Source of the DNA: Andrena cerasifolii
Lineage: Eukaryota; Arthropoda; Insecta; Hymenoptera; Andrenidae
Direction: 5' to 3'
DNA: 64,000 nt
NCBI RefSeq assembly: GCF_050908995.1
Contig: NC_135130.1
Location: 9,293,001-9,357,000 of the forward strand
Shown here in pieces: positions 1 to 13,429 of this stretch. Under the pieces are notes generated by a model. That model had not been told where the DNA came from. It was given only the letters and a program-made list of their open reading frames with translations, and did no database searches. The position numbers were made by a program, and so were the translations under genes. Positions within the stretch are counted from its first letter, which is position 1, and every line of letters begins with the position of its first letter.

Positions 1-3000
1 GTGAGAGGCTGTCGTTGCAGTTTTACGAATTGGATCGAAACACAGATAAACCAAGTTCCGGAAACTACTCGCCTTGGCATACGAAACCCGTCCATCTTCC
101 TTTGACCGGTGTATTTGCGCTGAAACCCGCAACTTCTCCGCGAATAATATTCAAATTTCCGCATTTGCGGCATAGTTGAGCGCTTGCGGATCCCAACTCA
201 AATAAATCAACGAACGACGTAGATCCGCAGGGGAGCATCTCGCAACTATTTTAATTCGCGTACGACGAAGAGAAGAAGCCGAGAGGTGGTATCGCTGATC
301 GCTGGAATTGCATTTGTACTGGTCACTGATTTAGAAACCCCCCAGCATTTATTTAGTTAACGGGAGCTACTGTGCTTCCCTTGTACTTTGCATCGAAGAT
401 GCATCCCAGTGCGCATATCCGGGGATATTATTCATAACTTTCCATGAACGGACGAGACGCAATGTTTTCGCAAGAGACGATGAAGAATGTTAACGCCTAG
501 GCGTTTTACGGACACGTGCGTGCTGACACAATGGGACGTGGGCTTGATGAGGAAATCAGTGCGATACGGGGGAGATACGCCACGCCGGAGATCAACCAAC
601 TCCACGTGTTATGCAAGCGAGCAATGTACTCGATGCATAGACCTGAAGCCTGCAACATATACCTGCTATACACGTACGTAGGATTAAAAATATCAGAGAC
701 AGTGATAGCTGCCCCGTCTGCGAAACTTTCTATGCGTACAACTCGCCCAAGTTTTCAATTTACGTATCGCGGCAAGGCAATCTTCGTTTACTACACTTTG
801 GTAACCATCGGCCGGAAATTTCGCGGCAATTATCGATTTCGCCACAGTTTTCCTTTCGAATTCCACGTTCCACCGGTTGCAAGGTCGATGCATCGCGTGC
901 GACGTACCGCCCTGGCTAATTTCTTGGTGGGCCAAATACGACAAAAGGGGGCGTACCTCCTACTCGCCCGTACACCGAGGGTAGCGTACTTAAATTGCCG
1001 GTGTAATTGCGGTCGCATTTTCCCCAGCACTTCCACCTAATCCTCTCTGCCACACGGTTGATCGGTCGCTCGTTCGCTGCTTCTTTGCTCGAGAACTGCA
1101 CGGTGGAACGTGAAGAGGGCAGGTCAGGATCGGGACTAGCTGGCCGACCTCCAAATCGCTGACCAGCTTCTGGACGTGCGTGTCTCGACCCAAGGTAAAT
1201 GTGCCGGTTTCACTCGACGATCGTGCGTGCGTGCACGCGTCGCGCAGCGACCAGAGCGCGGAGCAAAAGGACCGGTAAGTAACCTTATCGCGAGCTGACC
1301 CTGTCGCGTGATTCACGCGCTCCGAACGTCTGGTCTCGGTTTTTAATCGATGCCGCAGGAAATTTATCGTCGCGACGCGGTCGGTGAATCTTCGAAACGC
1401 GTTCGTGGGATGGCAAAAAAAGAAATGCGAGTACTATATCACGGATTTCGTCGAGGTCTGAAAGTAATCTACTTTTCAAAGTCGGATAGTAGAAGAATCT
1501 ATTCGGATACTCTGGGAGTCGTGTCTGCGCGCAACAGCAAACAGCAGAACTATTCGCGTATCCTGGATATCGGTGGCGGCTGGAGATACCACGAATATCG
1601 ATATTATCCGGATAATATGGATAGGCGTACTAACCGAGCAATATCTAAATGGTGCATGATACACCGCCTCGCGACTTTAATCTCGCGAAGTAGATTGCCA
1701 TTTCCTTTCGGTTCCCTGCAAACTCCCTTACTTCCGCAACTGTAATTACTTAAGAAAAACGTTTTGTCAACCGCAGTTCACGGAGGAACATCAAACGACT
1801 CTTCGATAACTTCTATCAAGTTCGCTCTGCCAGCAGTGATTAATGGACGATGAAGTTGTCGAACGCTTTCGCGGGTCCCAGGCCTCTGCTCGATTATTAC
1901 TTCATTATTGTCGACTTCTGCGGATCGTTTCGAGGTTGAATCGGCCGGGAAAACGAAGGAGAGCCCGCATGGCCGGCAAGTTGGCGTTTGCAAAAGTGTC
2001 GGGCGTGAAACGAATGATTTTGCAGCCGGATCGGCGCGACGGGGCGGTGACAAAACGCAGGAAGTACTCTCGGACTTCCTCGCCCGGGTAACACGAACCT
2101 CCGCGACGGAAGACAGCCGGGGTGAGCGACACTCTTGGTGCTTCCATAGTCGTCATTTGAAACCAACCTAGTATCTCTTTCCCTCGGCTCCTTTCCGTCA
2201 CTTCCAACCTACCCGCCATGGACACGGGATTTTATTACGTAAATTGAATTTGCACGTCGGTTCGGCATCCCTCTCCTTCGGGAGATAACGCAGCGGATCG
2301 AGCTAACGAACTATGCTCTAACTGATTCCGTCCAACAGACACACCCGGAGGACGGCGAACGTCTCGAATCGGTGGTTGACGTTCGCGCCAACGGTCCTTC
2401 TGTGGAGCTCTCTGATTTCGTTGAATAGGCGATAAGAATTTGATCGAGTTACGACGCTCTGCGCAGGAATTAGACGAGCCTCGCGACGGTGGGGATGAGA
2501 TGTAATTGCCTCGGTTATTCCGCGAAAAGCAGCCGGACGTTTAACAAAAATCACACGTCGAGAAAGGTTAAGGGAGGTCGGGCAGAGTGGATCCCGTCCT
2601 TATCGCGATAATGCGACCCGCTTGCCTCCATTCACTCGAGCCTAATCGAATGGCGCGACGAATAAATTATTCAATCCCGCTAATTAACTCCGACAATATT
2701 CCCTTACGACGTTAATAGACATCCGCGCGTGTTTGCTGCAGCACGTGCCAGGCAAGCCGTGAATATTATAATATGGTGTCGGGATCGCGTCGAAGCTCGC
2801 CGCCACGGCCAATTAACCTGGCATTCACGCGTTTTCCTTCCTTCTTTGCTGCGAGCACTCGCCTACGCGCGCCCGACAGCGATCGCGCTGTACCTGTGCA
2901 TCGCGAGGAGAACGGGGGGCATTCAGAATGTCCTTCCAGCCGGAGGATCATTTAATAAATAAATACACACGCATAGAGCGATGCTTTATCTCTCCCAGGT

Positions 3001-5011
3001 AGGTGTTTGTCGATACTCGGAGCTTTCACCAGGCTTTAGACGGGCGCGATAAACCGGCGAAGTAAATAAAAGAGTGAAAAATGAAGCGGCGCAACTTACG
3101 AGCGGCGAGGGGAACGTAGGCGCGAAAGGTGCCGTCCGTTTCTTCGGCCGAATGGGCAGGAACGATTAACCAGGAGGCTTCGCGCGAATTCTAAGCGAAT
3201 TCGGACACGACCGGGTTTAAATATCGCGGAAATTGAAGCTATAAATTTCTCGCTGCCGTAAATCGTACGACTTACCGCGCGTAAACTGCCTTCCTCCGGC
3301 CTCGTTTTCACCTCGTCTGCAGAGCGTGGCCGAAACACCGGGCAAAACGGTGGCGCAAGGAACGAGGCTGGGCCAAAGGGGGGAATAATCGAATATTCCC
3401 GTTTCTTCTGTTCTCGAATTTCTTTGAAATCTAACCCACTGATTGAGATATCGAGTGGAATAACGGAAAGCCACCCCTTCGAGGCCTGGCCCCACCGCTT
3501 CTCGACAGCTCGGTTTGCTAAACAAGAAAACCACCCGCGGTGCTCGCGAGACGAGAGTCATTCATCCAAGAAACACGATGCAAGATTACCTCGTTCGACG
3601 TAAACCTCGGAACTACAGGGTCCCGTAAAAGGGGAGCACAGCACGTATCACGTTCCATCTCCCACAACTTGCAGGCGACGCACGATTCTTCCTGACGAGC
3701 TGTAGAATACATCTCCCCTCCTGCACGGATAGGAAACGTAGTACGCCCAAGAAAGGAGAAGGGAGCCAAATGGATGCGAGGCTTGTACATTATTTTAAAT
3801 CGTGTTACGACAACTGGATCTAGCTAGTTGCGTCTAACAATAAGAGGGCATCAGGGGCGGGAAAGGGGGGTCGTGTTTCTTAACTGAAAAGTTCAATTTT
3901 CCGCCGACTTGGGTCTGCCGGTTAATTCCGGGAATCGGCTGCAATAACAGTAGCGATCGCGGGAAGTTTTCGCAATTGCGCTTTGGGTAACAACTTAATC
4001 CTGAACGGAGCAATGTCGTTATCGTTTCCTGGTGTACAGACGCGGGGAGCAGCTCGAGATGAGAATTGATCGCGAAACACACACGCAGGTGTCACGCGGG
4101 TAACGTGCCACGCTCCTCGCCGTGGAAAATTCATGGCAGATTCGCGTGACGCGGGGGGTTTTAAGCCGGAATATATTCGAGAAAAATCGTGGCTCGGATG
4201 GATCCCCCTGGGAGCAGTAATCGCCGGTAATTGTCGCGAGAACTTGAAAATCTTATCGGTCGACTCGCATTCCGCTCTCCAGTGGCTCGGGCGGACATTG
4301 TTCTCGGGCAGGGAACGAGATCGAGCTGGCATTTCAGCGGAACGAGAGAAAAGAGGAGCTCGGTTTGGTTTTAAATCGCGTCGCATAATGGCATTTAAAA
4401 TGAAGAACAATTAAGAGAACAAAGCCAGCTGGGGCTGTCGAGCTGTCGTTCAAAGCGGCGCGGCGCGTAAACAAGCGGCGAATCGGCCAGGGCGCGGTAA
4501 TATTTTGCAAAGTCGGCTAGACGGGAAGGAAGGGAGCGATCGAAACATGGAGTGTATTAGCGGAGCGTAAGACCAGGTGGTCGCAATTTGAAGAAGCTCG
4601 ATCGTTCGGGGGAACCTTGATTTCGGGTATAAATGGGTCAAGTATGTGATTGACGGTGGAGGAAGGATGAAGGAAGAAGCAAGCGACAGAAGCGAATGAA
4701 GAGCGAGAGGGGTTGGGGCCGTAAGTAGAAAAGTACGGGTTGTGTCTGGCGCGCCGTGCCAGCCGGTGCACATCGTGACGAGAATGCGTGCGCGAGAACG
4801 ATTTCGATCCCTGCCGACGCCATTTCCCGATTTACTGCTTTACCGTTCGCCCTATCGTTTGCATCCACCACGCCCTACCCCCTTTCCCATCCTCTGATAG
4901 ACCAGAGTAAATAAGAAACTTATAGCCGAAAAATCCACCAAGGTCCCGAGCAAACCTGTCGATCTCCTCCCACGTCTCCCTCCAACTAACAAATACCCTT
5001 TCATTTTCATA
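1..5011. other. Non-coding stretch, no gene recognised
   Basis: GC-rich, CpG-rich sequence in which I see no supported gene. Open frames of up to 174 codons (516-1040) overlap frames on the other strand and resemble no known domain. A splice-donor-like GTAAGT at 1272-1277 follows a GC-rich stretch and could end an untranslated exon, but nothing else supports it. No inverted repeat, tRNA or long tandem repeat was noticed. Confidence 0.6.
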
Positions 5012-5145
5012 GATTCTGTAGGGCGAATAATATATAGTTTATTAATCTTAAAATGGATCTTGACATTCGGAACGCCTGAGAGTGACTGACTCTTCGGTTT
5101 TCGGTGTCTTTGGTCCCTCCGCGGAGCTCCGAATACGCGTCGTAT
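5012..5145 (+). pseudogene. Diverged copy of the candidate membrane-protein exon at 37 kb
   Basis: This segment repeats, in opposite orientation, the central part of the candidate exon near 37095-37240. About 85 bases starting at GTAGGG (5018) match closely, including ATTCGGAACGCCTGAG (5065-5080), and weaker similarity continues to about 5145. Read in the matching frame, both copies share SVG.IIYSLL, FGTPE and a downstream G.P.T.R pattern. A six-codon length difference keeps the frame. Here the Trp codon that follows FGTPE..D in the other copy is TGA, so this copy is broken or ends there. A plausible acceptor (pyrimidine tract then CATAG, ending at 5011) lies at its left edge. Most codon differences change the amino acid, which suggests relaxed or no selection here. 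It could instead be a fragment of an unrecognised dispersed repeat. Confidence 0.5.
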
Positions 5146-5404
5146 CGTATCCTGCGGTACGATCGGTTAAGGTTCCATCGGCATACAGATATATTTCACT
5201 AATCACGCGAGATCGAAGCAAGGAAATGATCGAAGCCTGGAAAGGATTGGAGAGGAAGCCCGGGAAGGGCGCAGGGTGGAATGAATCGAGTCTGTGTCGA
5301 TCCGGGATATCCTGGCGGGGTATATCACACGACGAGATCGTTACCAAAACCCTGTCGTGCCATCGACTCTCCGGCCCCGTTTCCAGCTTGATACCGTATC
5401 GATT

Positions 5405-5570
5405 CGAGGAGGCATAGAGAGACGCAGAGACGGCGGAACGGGGACAGAGAAAAACGGAGTGGGCGGAGGAGAAGGAAATAGGCAGAGAAGAAAGAATAGG
5501 CCGGCCGAACGAAGAAGGGAAAAGGAAAGAAGGGAAACGGCAGGGACGAGAGAGAAAGTAGTATTCTCGT
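5405..5570 (+). repeat. Polypurine tract
   Basis: About 165 bases made almost entirely of A and G on the plus strand, interrupted by a few pyrimidines. The open frames across it are low-complexity Arg/Glu/Lys strings or, on the other strand, Ser/Phe/Leu/Pro strings, and are best read as products of composition. Such tracts can form triplex DNA or exclude nucleosomes; there is no direct evidence for either here. Confidence 0.6.
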
Positions 5571-8500
5571 GGCAGGACAAAAGTACGGGTCTTCGTTACC
5601 CTTATCGGACACCGGAACCAGTATCGACAGCCCTGGGGTCATTCCGATCGAAGAATTGTCGAGTCGAGGCCGAGGCCCGAGCGCACTCGAAGAAAAATCG
5701 GAATTAGAAAGGTGGCTGGAGGAACTCCAGCCAGGGGAAGTTGCGTTCGCTCGTCGACAATCAACTTCTTCTTAGCCTGTGAAACAAGTTTGCTTGCGCA
5801 AGAAGCTTCTTAGATACAAGCTGATTGCTCCTACCCCCGTTGAATTCGATGATCGATACCAAAACGCATCCCGCTAAACGTGCAACAATTCAATTTTCCC
5901 TCGCGCAACTTCCGCCCGCTCTCTCCGCCTCCTCCCTTCCCAAAACTCTCGACGATTTATTCGCAAACGGCGAACGTATTACGGTTTCACGAACGACAGA
6001 GACATCCAGAGAACGGCGCGTTATCGGTGAAACGTCCGCCGGCCGCCTATTTATAGTCAACTTGATGGCACGAATGCACTCTTTAAACTCGCATTTCCGC
6101 GGTAAACGGAGAGGAACGAGGATCACGCAGAGAAAGCAAGCCATCCGTGCGGACGTTAATTCGAGCGTGTCTCCAGCTCTCGGGATATACCTACCTATTC
6201 CACCGGCTGAAATCCGTCGGCCTTCAGCTTCTGCTTCTTCTTCCTTCAACTCCGCTGCCTATAGACCTCTCTTTTGGCTCTCCGATTCTCAATTTCTCTA
6301 TCGTTACTGCGCCCAGCTCGATGCCAGCGAACGAACTCTTCGGGTGAAATTTGCAAAGTTTCGGCCTGCCGGTTAAAAGATAGCCGGCGGTTTGGCGGAA
6401 AATAATTCGTTAGCCTCTGCAAGCGTGGCTCCTCTAAGCGATCGTATTTCCGCAGACCCGCACGGGGAAATTGAGTTTTCCCACGATTCACCCTAACGCT
6501 GTTTCCACTCAAATAACATTACAGGGCGCAGCTCGGTGAAGCGGTTTCTGGAGCATCTTTCGCGTGCCGGCGATCCAAATAACGCCGCGCGCCGGGCAAA
6601 TTGTTTAATTTCTACCCGTAAATTTCAACCTCCTATTGCGTGAAACCGAATGAATCGAGAACACCGTATTTAGGGAGAATGGAATGCAATTTTCTGTTAA
6701 AAAACACGCGCGCGCAACTACGCGCGGGAATAAAACAGCACCGTCATTGAAACGTTATCCTTCATGGTAAAAATGGAAACTGAAGTGATTCTGATTAGGT
6801 ACAGACGAGCACGCCACAGCGTATTTTCGTGATCGTTATCACTCGCGGGGGAAAGATGCGCGGAAGCGAAGAGTCAGCTAAAGCTTTTATAATTCAGAAT
6901 CGCCTATTTGCTCGGGCGAAATCGCGGCAGCACGGCGAGCTATGCGTTTCAACGAGACGAGCTACTCTTACGAGGCTGCGAATGCCGCCTTTACAACTCC
7001 CTGGAGACCCGAAGAGTCATGGTTTCGTAAACAGTAGCCCGTTTCGCCGCGCTGAATCCTTGCGATCGCCTCTTCATTTCGTTGAAACATATTTCGCGAG
7101 CTCCTCCCGATGCTTCCCCTTTACTCTGCTGCATCGAGCTGCAGGGAATGGAATGGAATGGAGGGATATTTTCTTTTAGGAAATCAGTTTAGAATAGACC
7201 GTCTGCGACCTCCGCAATCACGATAAAATTCGGATAAGGACGTTTAATCAGTTCGGATACAGGTTGCAACGGTGCAATGAGATTCGTCGAGAATGCACCT
7301 CGCGTGCAGCGCACTCTGCGCTGCATACGAATTACCCTGGGCGTCTATCCTTGCAGTTTTTATATTCGTCGCTGTGCCTAATTTATTATCGCTCTGTCGG
7401 AGAAACTCGAGGATGAATTATAAATTAGGTATAAATTTTACTGCAATCGTGTGTCGCGGGAGTAAGCGAGGTGATTTTAACGTGTCGGTAAAACTGGAAC
7501 GGTCCGCGATCGATTATTGATTTTCTACGCGCTTATTACCGGTTATACCCGGCGTAATTAGAATATAATTAATTTCGTTAGTCCGTAGTTCATCTGGTAC
7601 AAGCATCAGCTTGTTACCTGGAATGCAATTGAAACGGAAGAAACGTTCTTTCGTTGGAGCACTCTTTGCACAGCGAACTGCACGCGATAATTATAATTAC
7701 GCGAATCGCACTCTAGACTGGCGCGCTATTCCACGAGAGGTTATTTCAAATTGGAAATCTCATTTTCCATGGATATTCCAGCGGCCAGAAGATGTTCACA
7801 ATCCGACATCAGCCTTATCGAGGGAAGCTGTAGGTGCGCGGCAGCTAAAGTTCCGCCAGAAATGAAAAATTTCGAAAAGCTAGCTGTCGCGACGGGTAGG
7901 TAATAACCTGCCGACGAAATTTTGGCATACCCTAAAATAAATCCTGGAGATTCGCGGCGCAGTTGGCACAGGCGTCGATTAATACCTACTCGTATTAATA
8001 GCGGCGTATCAAGGGGCCAGTGCTCACCACGATTTCCCGAGTATGCACTCCCAAATATTCGGGCGAAATTTTTCAGATTTTGCGGCGAACGTGTCGAGCG
8101 TGGTTTATTAATTACGATACACCGTGTATCGCAGAATACCCGGCGTCAATATAAGCGACCGCCGCGCCCCGCCGAAGCATCCAGAATCGCTCATTATGTA
8201 TAGCAACCTACGTAGATCGTACATTCGACCTATCCCCAAGTTTTAAGCCGCGGTGTAGTTCGATACGTGTTACGGGTTTATCGGGAAATCTTCCCGGGGC
8301 ATTTGCCGCGCTGCATCGCGGCATATTTTAGGTCAGCGGATCTCCAGCTTTCCGCCCCATCGTGCTATTTTATTCTTTACTGTAACGCGGCAAAAATTGC
8401 GAGCCCGCTCCTCGGGTATTCCGTGGAAAAATCGCGCGAGGTGTAATTAAAACGCGCGACCGCGACCAACTATCGGGAATTTTTTCATTCCTTCATCAAC

Positions 8501-9710
8501 CCCCGACGCGCCTCTAAAAAAATACACCGCCCCCGCGATCGACTATGCCTCCCAAGGCTGGAATCCATATCCGTCTCTAGGTTACCACTGCCGTTCGCTT
8601 TTCAAACCGTTTCAGACTAGTATCGATCACTGCACGCGGGATAGGCGCCCCTCCTCGCGTCTAGGAATTGCCGCGATTTCGGACACGGCAGGTATATCCT
8701 CGGACCACCTGCTGGTTTACCCTGAAATTTTAGAAATTACCGCGACGAAGCCAGGCGAGGCGTGCGCCATTTCTGGAAAAGCCTATGGCTATAGGCTGCA
8801 GCCTCGATTTACGAACGATCACCCGCTTCTAAAGGATTACGGTCGCGCGTACGCCAGCGCATTCTCCCGTGCAATATTCAGGGTAATGGCAACGTGACGT
8901 GGAAACGCAGTCGCGAATCCGCCGATCGTATCGCGTGCAAATAGAATATGGACTCGAAAAGTGGCCTCCGCAATGGCTGCAACGCGTGCAACGCGAGGAA
9001 AAGATCCGATGAATCTCGTGTAATTTTCGACCGATCGATTCGCGCCCCTTTTAAATTGCACCTGCCGCGCCTATGTGTGCGCCGAATATGTCGGCTGCGT
9101 GGCCACGTGCTGTCTCGATCGGTTTTCTACCTCGCGACCCAATTTCTACCGACTGCATCATCTTCCAGGAACAGTTATCCCCGCGCGAATTACGTGACCC
9201 GAAGGAAATTCGACGTCCTATCTCTTTCAGCACCCCCTAGTCTTACATCTTTGGAGGATGCACTTTTTATTAACTCGCCGGCGCGACGATAGGAAATGAA
9301 GTATTCCGTTTGAGCGAGAAGCAGAAGGGCGGGGAGGAAATTGTAAAATTGAAATGAAGTGGAATAACGTGAAAATAGGATCGCTGCAGCCGCTGCTCGC
9401 GAATATATGGCAGCCGATATCCTGTAGGGGAAAGCGAAGAGAGATCGGAGTAATAATTAGAAGATCGTAAATGGACAGAGGTAAATGAGGGAACGAACGG
9501 CTGATAAATCAAAGATGGCCAGGTTATCGTAAACATCGAACTGCGTTTACCGGTTGACGTTAGCTAATTCTAAGCGCCACCTACGCTATTCCAGCGGCCG
9601 AATTTACGCCGCGTGGGCGCAGGTGCAGCTGCCACCGCGCGCGTGTTTCTCTCGTGAAATAAATTAGCATCGCACCACACCACGCGGCAACTGTCATCAT
9701 CAGCTGAAAC

Positions 9711-9760
9711 ATCTTCTTCATCTTCTTCTTCTTCTTCTTCTTTTTCCACCTCCTCCTTCT
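9711..9760 (+). repeat. TTC/TCC trinucleotide microsatellite
   Basis: A run of TTC units with an ATC interruption passes into TTTTTCC and TCC units. On the minus strand it reads as GAA/GAG and produces the Glu- and Lys-rich frames at 9570-9796, which are artefacts of the repeat. Confidence 0.85.
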
Positions 9761-10502
9761 GTTCCCTGAATGAATCCACGGAGATACTAACGTCAACAGC
9801 TGCGCCGACCCAACAAAGTGGTCACCTCCGATGCGAGTACGAGAGAATGGTTAATACCGGGTAATTGGATCCATTATCGTGTCCGTTTAGCGGGGAATTA
9901 TGTGCACAATAGTCGGCGAGTGTCCGATCCGAATTATACCAGCTCTCCTCCGAACGAGCAGAGTTTTAATCTCTTCTTGAATGATTGATAAGCGATTCGC
10001 GGAGCTCCGATACGAACTTTTCGGAGCACTCGGTCTGCACAAAAGGAATGCTTTAGCGAGCCATATCGCGTCCTCCTGCTCAATTGCAAATGGAAGAAGG
10101 TGGACCGTGACGTACCAACAAACACTCGCGCCAACGCGCAGAACAGACGGCAGGCTTTCCCGACAAATGAAAATTCGCGGTCGAAAACGAACGGACGACA
10201 CACGCGTATAAGCGCAAAGGGCGCGGTGGATAAGCACAGGCCGCGAGAGTCATCTTCCAGAGACACCGCCGCACGCGCGATTCACAAAGCTTGATTACCG
10301 TTTTCCTCGTTCGATCTACGGAATCTCGGAGCCCTGGCGCAGGTCAGGAACAAAGGGAGTCTCCGAAGAAAGAGTTAATCGCGGCGTCCTATCCCTCCTC
10401 TGTCGAGGAGCAGCGCGAGAAAAAGGGACGGCTCAGTCTGTAAAATTGCGACGCGCTCCCCTTGAAAGGGCTTTAATCAAAACTACACGAAAAGGAGAGG
10501 GA

Positions 10503-10540
10503 TGATAAGCGAGGGAGGCAGAGAGAGGGAGAGAGAGGAG
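10503..10540 (+). repeat. GA-rich simple sequence
   Basis: An imperfect run of GAGA and GGGA units followed by a short T run. GAGA-type tracts can bind GAGA-factor-like proteins in insects, but nothing else at this spot indicates a promoter. Confidence 0.6.
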
Positions 10541-12525
10541 ACCAAGTTTTTTTTTATCTGGCTGAAGTTGCAGGAGTCGTGTCTGACCTTTCTCGTCGGG
10601 GTGTCTGGGTACCAGCAACAATCAGGCATTGTCCGTGCCACTTTGTTACAGGTATCAACGGCAAGAGTGTAAGCAGTTGACGAGCGGAGGGAGTTTTTCT
10701 CCTCGGTGTATGGGGTTGAATTAATAACAGCCGAGAAATCGTTTTGTTTCAAACGAAATGGGACCCACAGTCACTCCGAAACGAAGCCTCGCTGTATCCT
10801 TAATTTCACGTTGCCGCGTAATCTGTCAGATGTACCAAGCTCTAAGTGCTTTGCAGTCCCTTTTCGACTTCCGTGCCCTTCGTTTTACGCCGAGTTCTAC
10901 TCGACGGACCGGGAGAATCCAAAAGGTGGTAACGCGTTAATATCAACGGGCAATGCTAAACCGCGCTGGATCACGGTCAAGCAAAATTAGAAGCACCTTT
11001 TATCGCGGAACCACAGCGGGCTCTCTCTCGGGCCGGATGAAAGCTGCGCGAGTTCCCCGCAGCCCGGCCGAAATTTGCCGCGCCAATTACCGTACTACAA
11101 TGTATTTCGTCTTCTTTGAAGTGTATTTCGGGCTTTTCGTTACGCCCAACAATGTCCCGTCCCCGCTTTCTTTGCCCCATTATGCCAGCGCCTTTCTCGC
11201 GCACCCCTACCACCACCTCCAAGGCGGATTCAGATGTGCATATACGCGCTTGACAATAGGGAACGCAGACTCCTCTGAAGCCGCGCAGCGTGAAAACGGA
11301 TCGGTTTTGTCGCTCTCGCGAATACGAGTAGTAGTACCTAACCTGACTTCGATCTTCCAGCGACAAGTCAGTTTTACACCCCTCGGCCAAGCCTGAGCAT
11401 GCCGGCAGCGAATCTCCCCGGGGCAAACAGAAAATTGGGACGTTCGCTACGTTCGAGTCAACACTTGATCTTCCCGCTCCGCGAAAAGTACCTTTCAGGG
11501 AAAACCTACGGAATGCCGTTGAAAGAGAATCGCAAAGCTGTACCGAGGACGGGCAATAATCAGTATCGACAACGGACCAAATAATCCCGGGAAACGCGAG
11601 CTAGTGGTGCAGCTGAAATTCTACGGTGCACCACCTTGTGTGCAGAATTGTTGACACGAATTCCTTCGAAACGCACAACCCGGACATTGTCTGCGCACCG
11701 TTCCTCTGCGTTGCCACAGTCACGGTTAACGGATCTTCGAGTGCGCGCAGTCGGTTCACCTTAAAATCGTCGGAGGATGCAATGCTAAAAGGAGGATCAT
11801 CGCGTTCGCCGCGAGACTTTAATCGCCGCTAGTTTAGGTCCCCGTAGCTAGTGCGGACGCGCGTGTTAACACACAGATAGAGCATGCACTACGGACAGAT
11901 CTATGCATGTATTGTACACACGTAGTAGGTAGCAACGAAGCTTCCAACGGGACACTACGGGTTCGGTTGTGTGCTGGTAACGTGCAGACGCCTTGGTTAT
12001 GTGTCGTCGTTACGAGTCCCGAATTCACTGTTCGCTAATGCTGAGATACGCGCGTACCGCCAATTCTGTGGATCTTCAGAGCTACTCCACCGCTACCGGC
12101 TATTTGTCGCGACCTGACCGCGGGGATTCAGTGCACGGGGGATTGTTAGCGATCCGAGCGATGAATTTGGAAAAAGTACGGTGGCCAAGGAAGACCGCGA
12201 TTGATCGCTAATTGAACCGAGGCGCCTGCGTTTGGTTGCCCTGTTCCAGCCTCGAGGCAACCTCCAGCTTTAACGAAACTCTCGAGAAGCTTTTAAGAGG
12301 CTTCTAGTAATAATTCCAAGGCGTGACAAGCTGTTACGTAGTCACTTACCAGTTCTCCAGGATGCCGACGTTCGAGAAGTTTGGCGGAAAGCTCGCGGCC
12401 GCCATCGGTGGTCGCGGCTAAACCCTGTCCGTCCTGTCACTTCCGGTACCCTTTATGGCTCTGACGCGATGCTGCAATCAGAAATAACGCATCGTTAGCG
12501 GCTGATAGCGGATGCACCGCTGTCC

Positions 12526-12870
12526 ATGAAATTCTTCGTCTACGTATCTCTGGCATTTCTATTACTTTCCACCTCGTCGCGCGCGATTTCTCGGGGAACA
12601 TGCCACGATATGTCATTAGAGAGAAGCGACGCGCGCAGTCAGAACCGAGCTGCGTGTTACATTTTCCATTTACCACTTAAAGCGTCGCGGCGTCGCGGCG
12701 TCGCTGGGAAATGGTGGGGGAGGGTGGGGCGGCGTAGGGCCGCGAGGGGAACTCGCGCCTTCGACTCTCTCTTCCTTTCTCGCATTATTATCTTTCTACT
12801 TTCGGCCGAGTTCGCGTCGCACCGCCCGTGCCACCCAGTATCGGTAATGAACGATCTATTGTGCTGGTAG
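12526..12870 (+). CDS. Possible small secreted protein (signal-peptide-like start), weak
   Basis: A 114-codon frame starting at ATG 12526. Its first 20 residues look like a signal peptide: Met-Lys, then a hydrophobic core (FFVYVSLAFLLL), then STSSRA as a possible cleavage site. What follows is Arg- and Gly-rich, has few cysteines, crosses a GGCGTC-type repeat, and ends in a second hydrophobic run. I recognise no family. The start context is not compelling and no clear splice site was found. A hydrophobic N-terminus in a CpG-rich frame can arise by chance, so this is recorded only as a candidate. Confidence 0.12.
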   Translation: MKFFVYVSLAFLLLSTSSRAISRGTCHDMSLERSDARSQNRAACYIFHLPLKASRRRGVAGKWWGRVGRRRAARGTRAFDSLFLSRIIIFLLSAEFASHRPCHPVSVMNDLLCW

Positions 12871-12999
12871 GTGCTCTTTCAAACAGCAAGAGAGGCGCGG
12901 CGGAGGGGGTGGCCGAGGAAGAAAACGGAAAAGATAGAAGGGGAGGCTGGTGCAGAGAAGGTATGAAAACGGCACTCGTTAATGGACTCCCTACCAGAC

Positions 13000-13195
13000 T
13001 CTTTCACCCTCTTCCACCCTGTCTCTCTCCATCTTCCCGCACCTTTCATTCTCTCGCCGACTTTCATTTTTTCCTCTCTCCACCTGTGCCGCTTCCTCCC
13101 TCTCTCCCCCGGCTTCCCTTTTTTCACTCTCTCGCCCGCGATTTGCCTCCTCCGCTCCTCCTACTTCGGCCCCTCTTCTCTCCCTTTCAAGTCCC
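13000..13195 (+). repeat. Polypyrimidine tract
   Basis: Roughly 190 bases of mostly C and T on the plus strand, built of imperfect CTCT, TTCC and CCTC units. It faces a purine-rich block 230 bases downstream. The overlapping frames 12828-13262 and 12982-13239 are Ser/Pro/Leu/Phe strings caused by this composition. Confidence 0.6.
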
Positions 13196-13429
13196 GTCTG
13201 ATTCCTTTCGTCGGCCCTTTAACCGGCCGAAGCAACTAGCCGTGGAGCTGTTACACGTGTAAGCTTCAGCACGGCGCATCCCGGTTTCGTGTCATTATCA
13301 TCACCGGTTGCGACTGCTAGCCTCTCTACTGTTGTCTCGGCCCTCCGAAAAAGAAGCCGGCTGTTGCGAGATAAATAGGCAGCCGCGAGTGCTAGATGGA
13401 TCGCTTTATTATGCTCGGTTAACGGGGTC

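Larger units (their letters stand above)
5146..12525. other. Non-coding stretch with short purine and TTC tracts
   Basis: No supported gene. The stretch holds a polypurine tract near 5405-5570, a TTC/TCC microsatellite at 9711-9760 and a GA-rich tract at 10503-10540. Frames such as 5825-6376 and 10977-11426 have overlapping rivals on the other strand and no recognisable motif. I saw no delimited mobile element. Confidence 0.55.

Noticed and set aside
9570..9796. Glu-rich and Lys-rich minus-strand frames
   Set aside because: Produced by the TTC/TCC microsatellite at 9711-9760.
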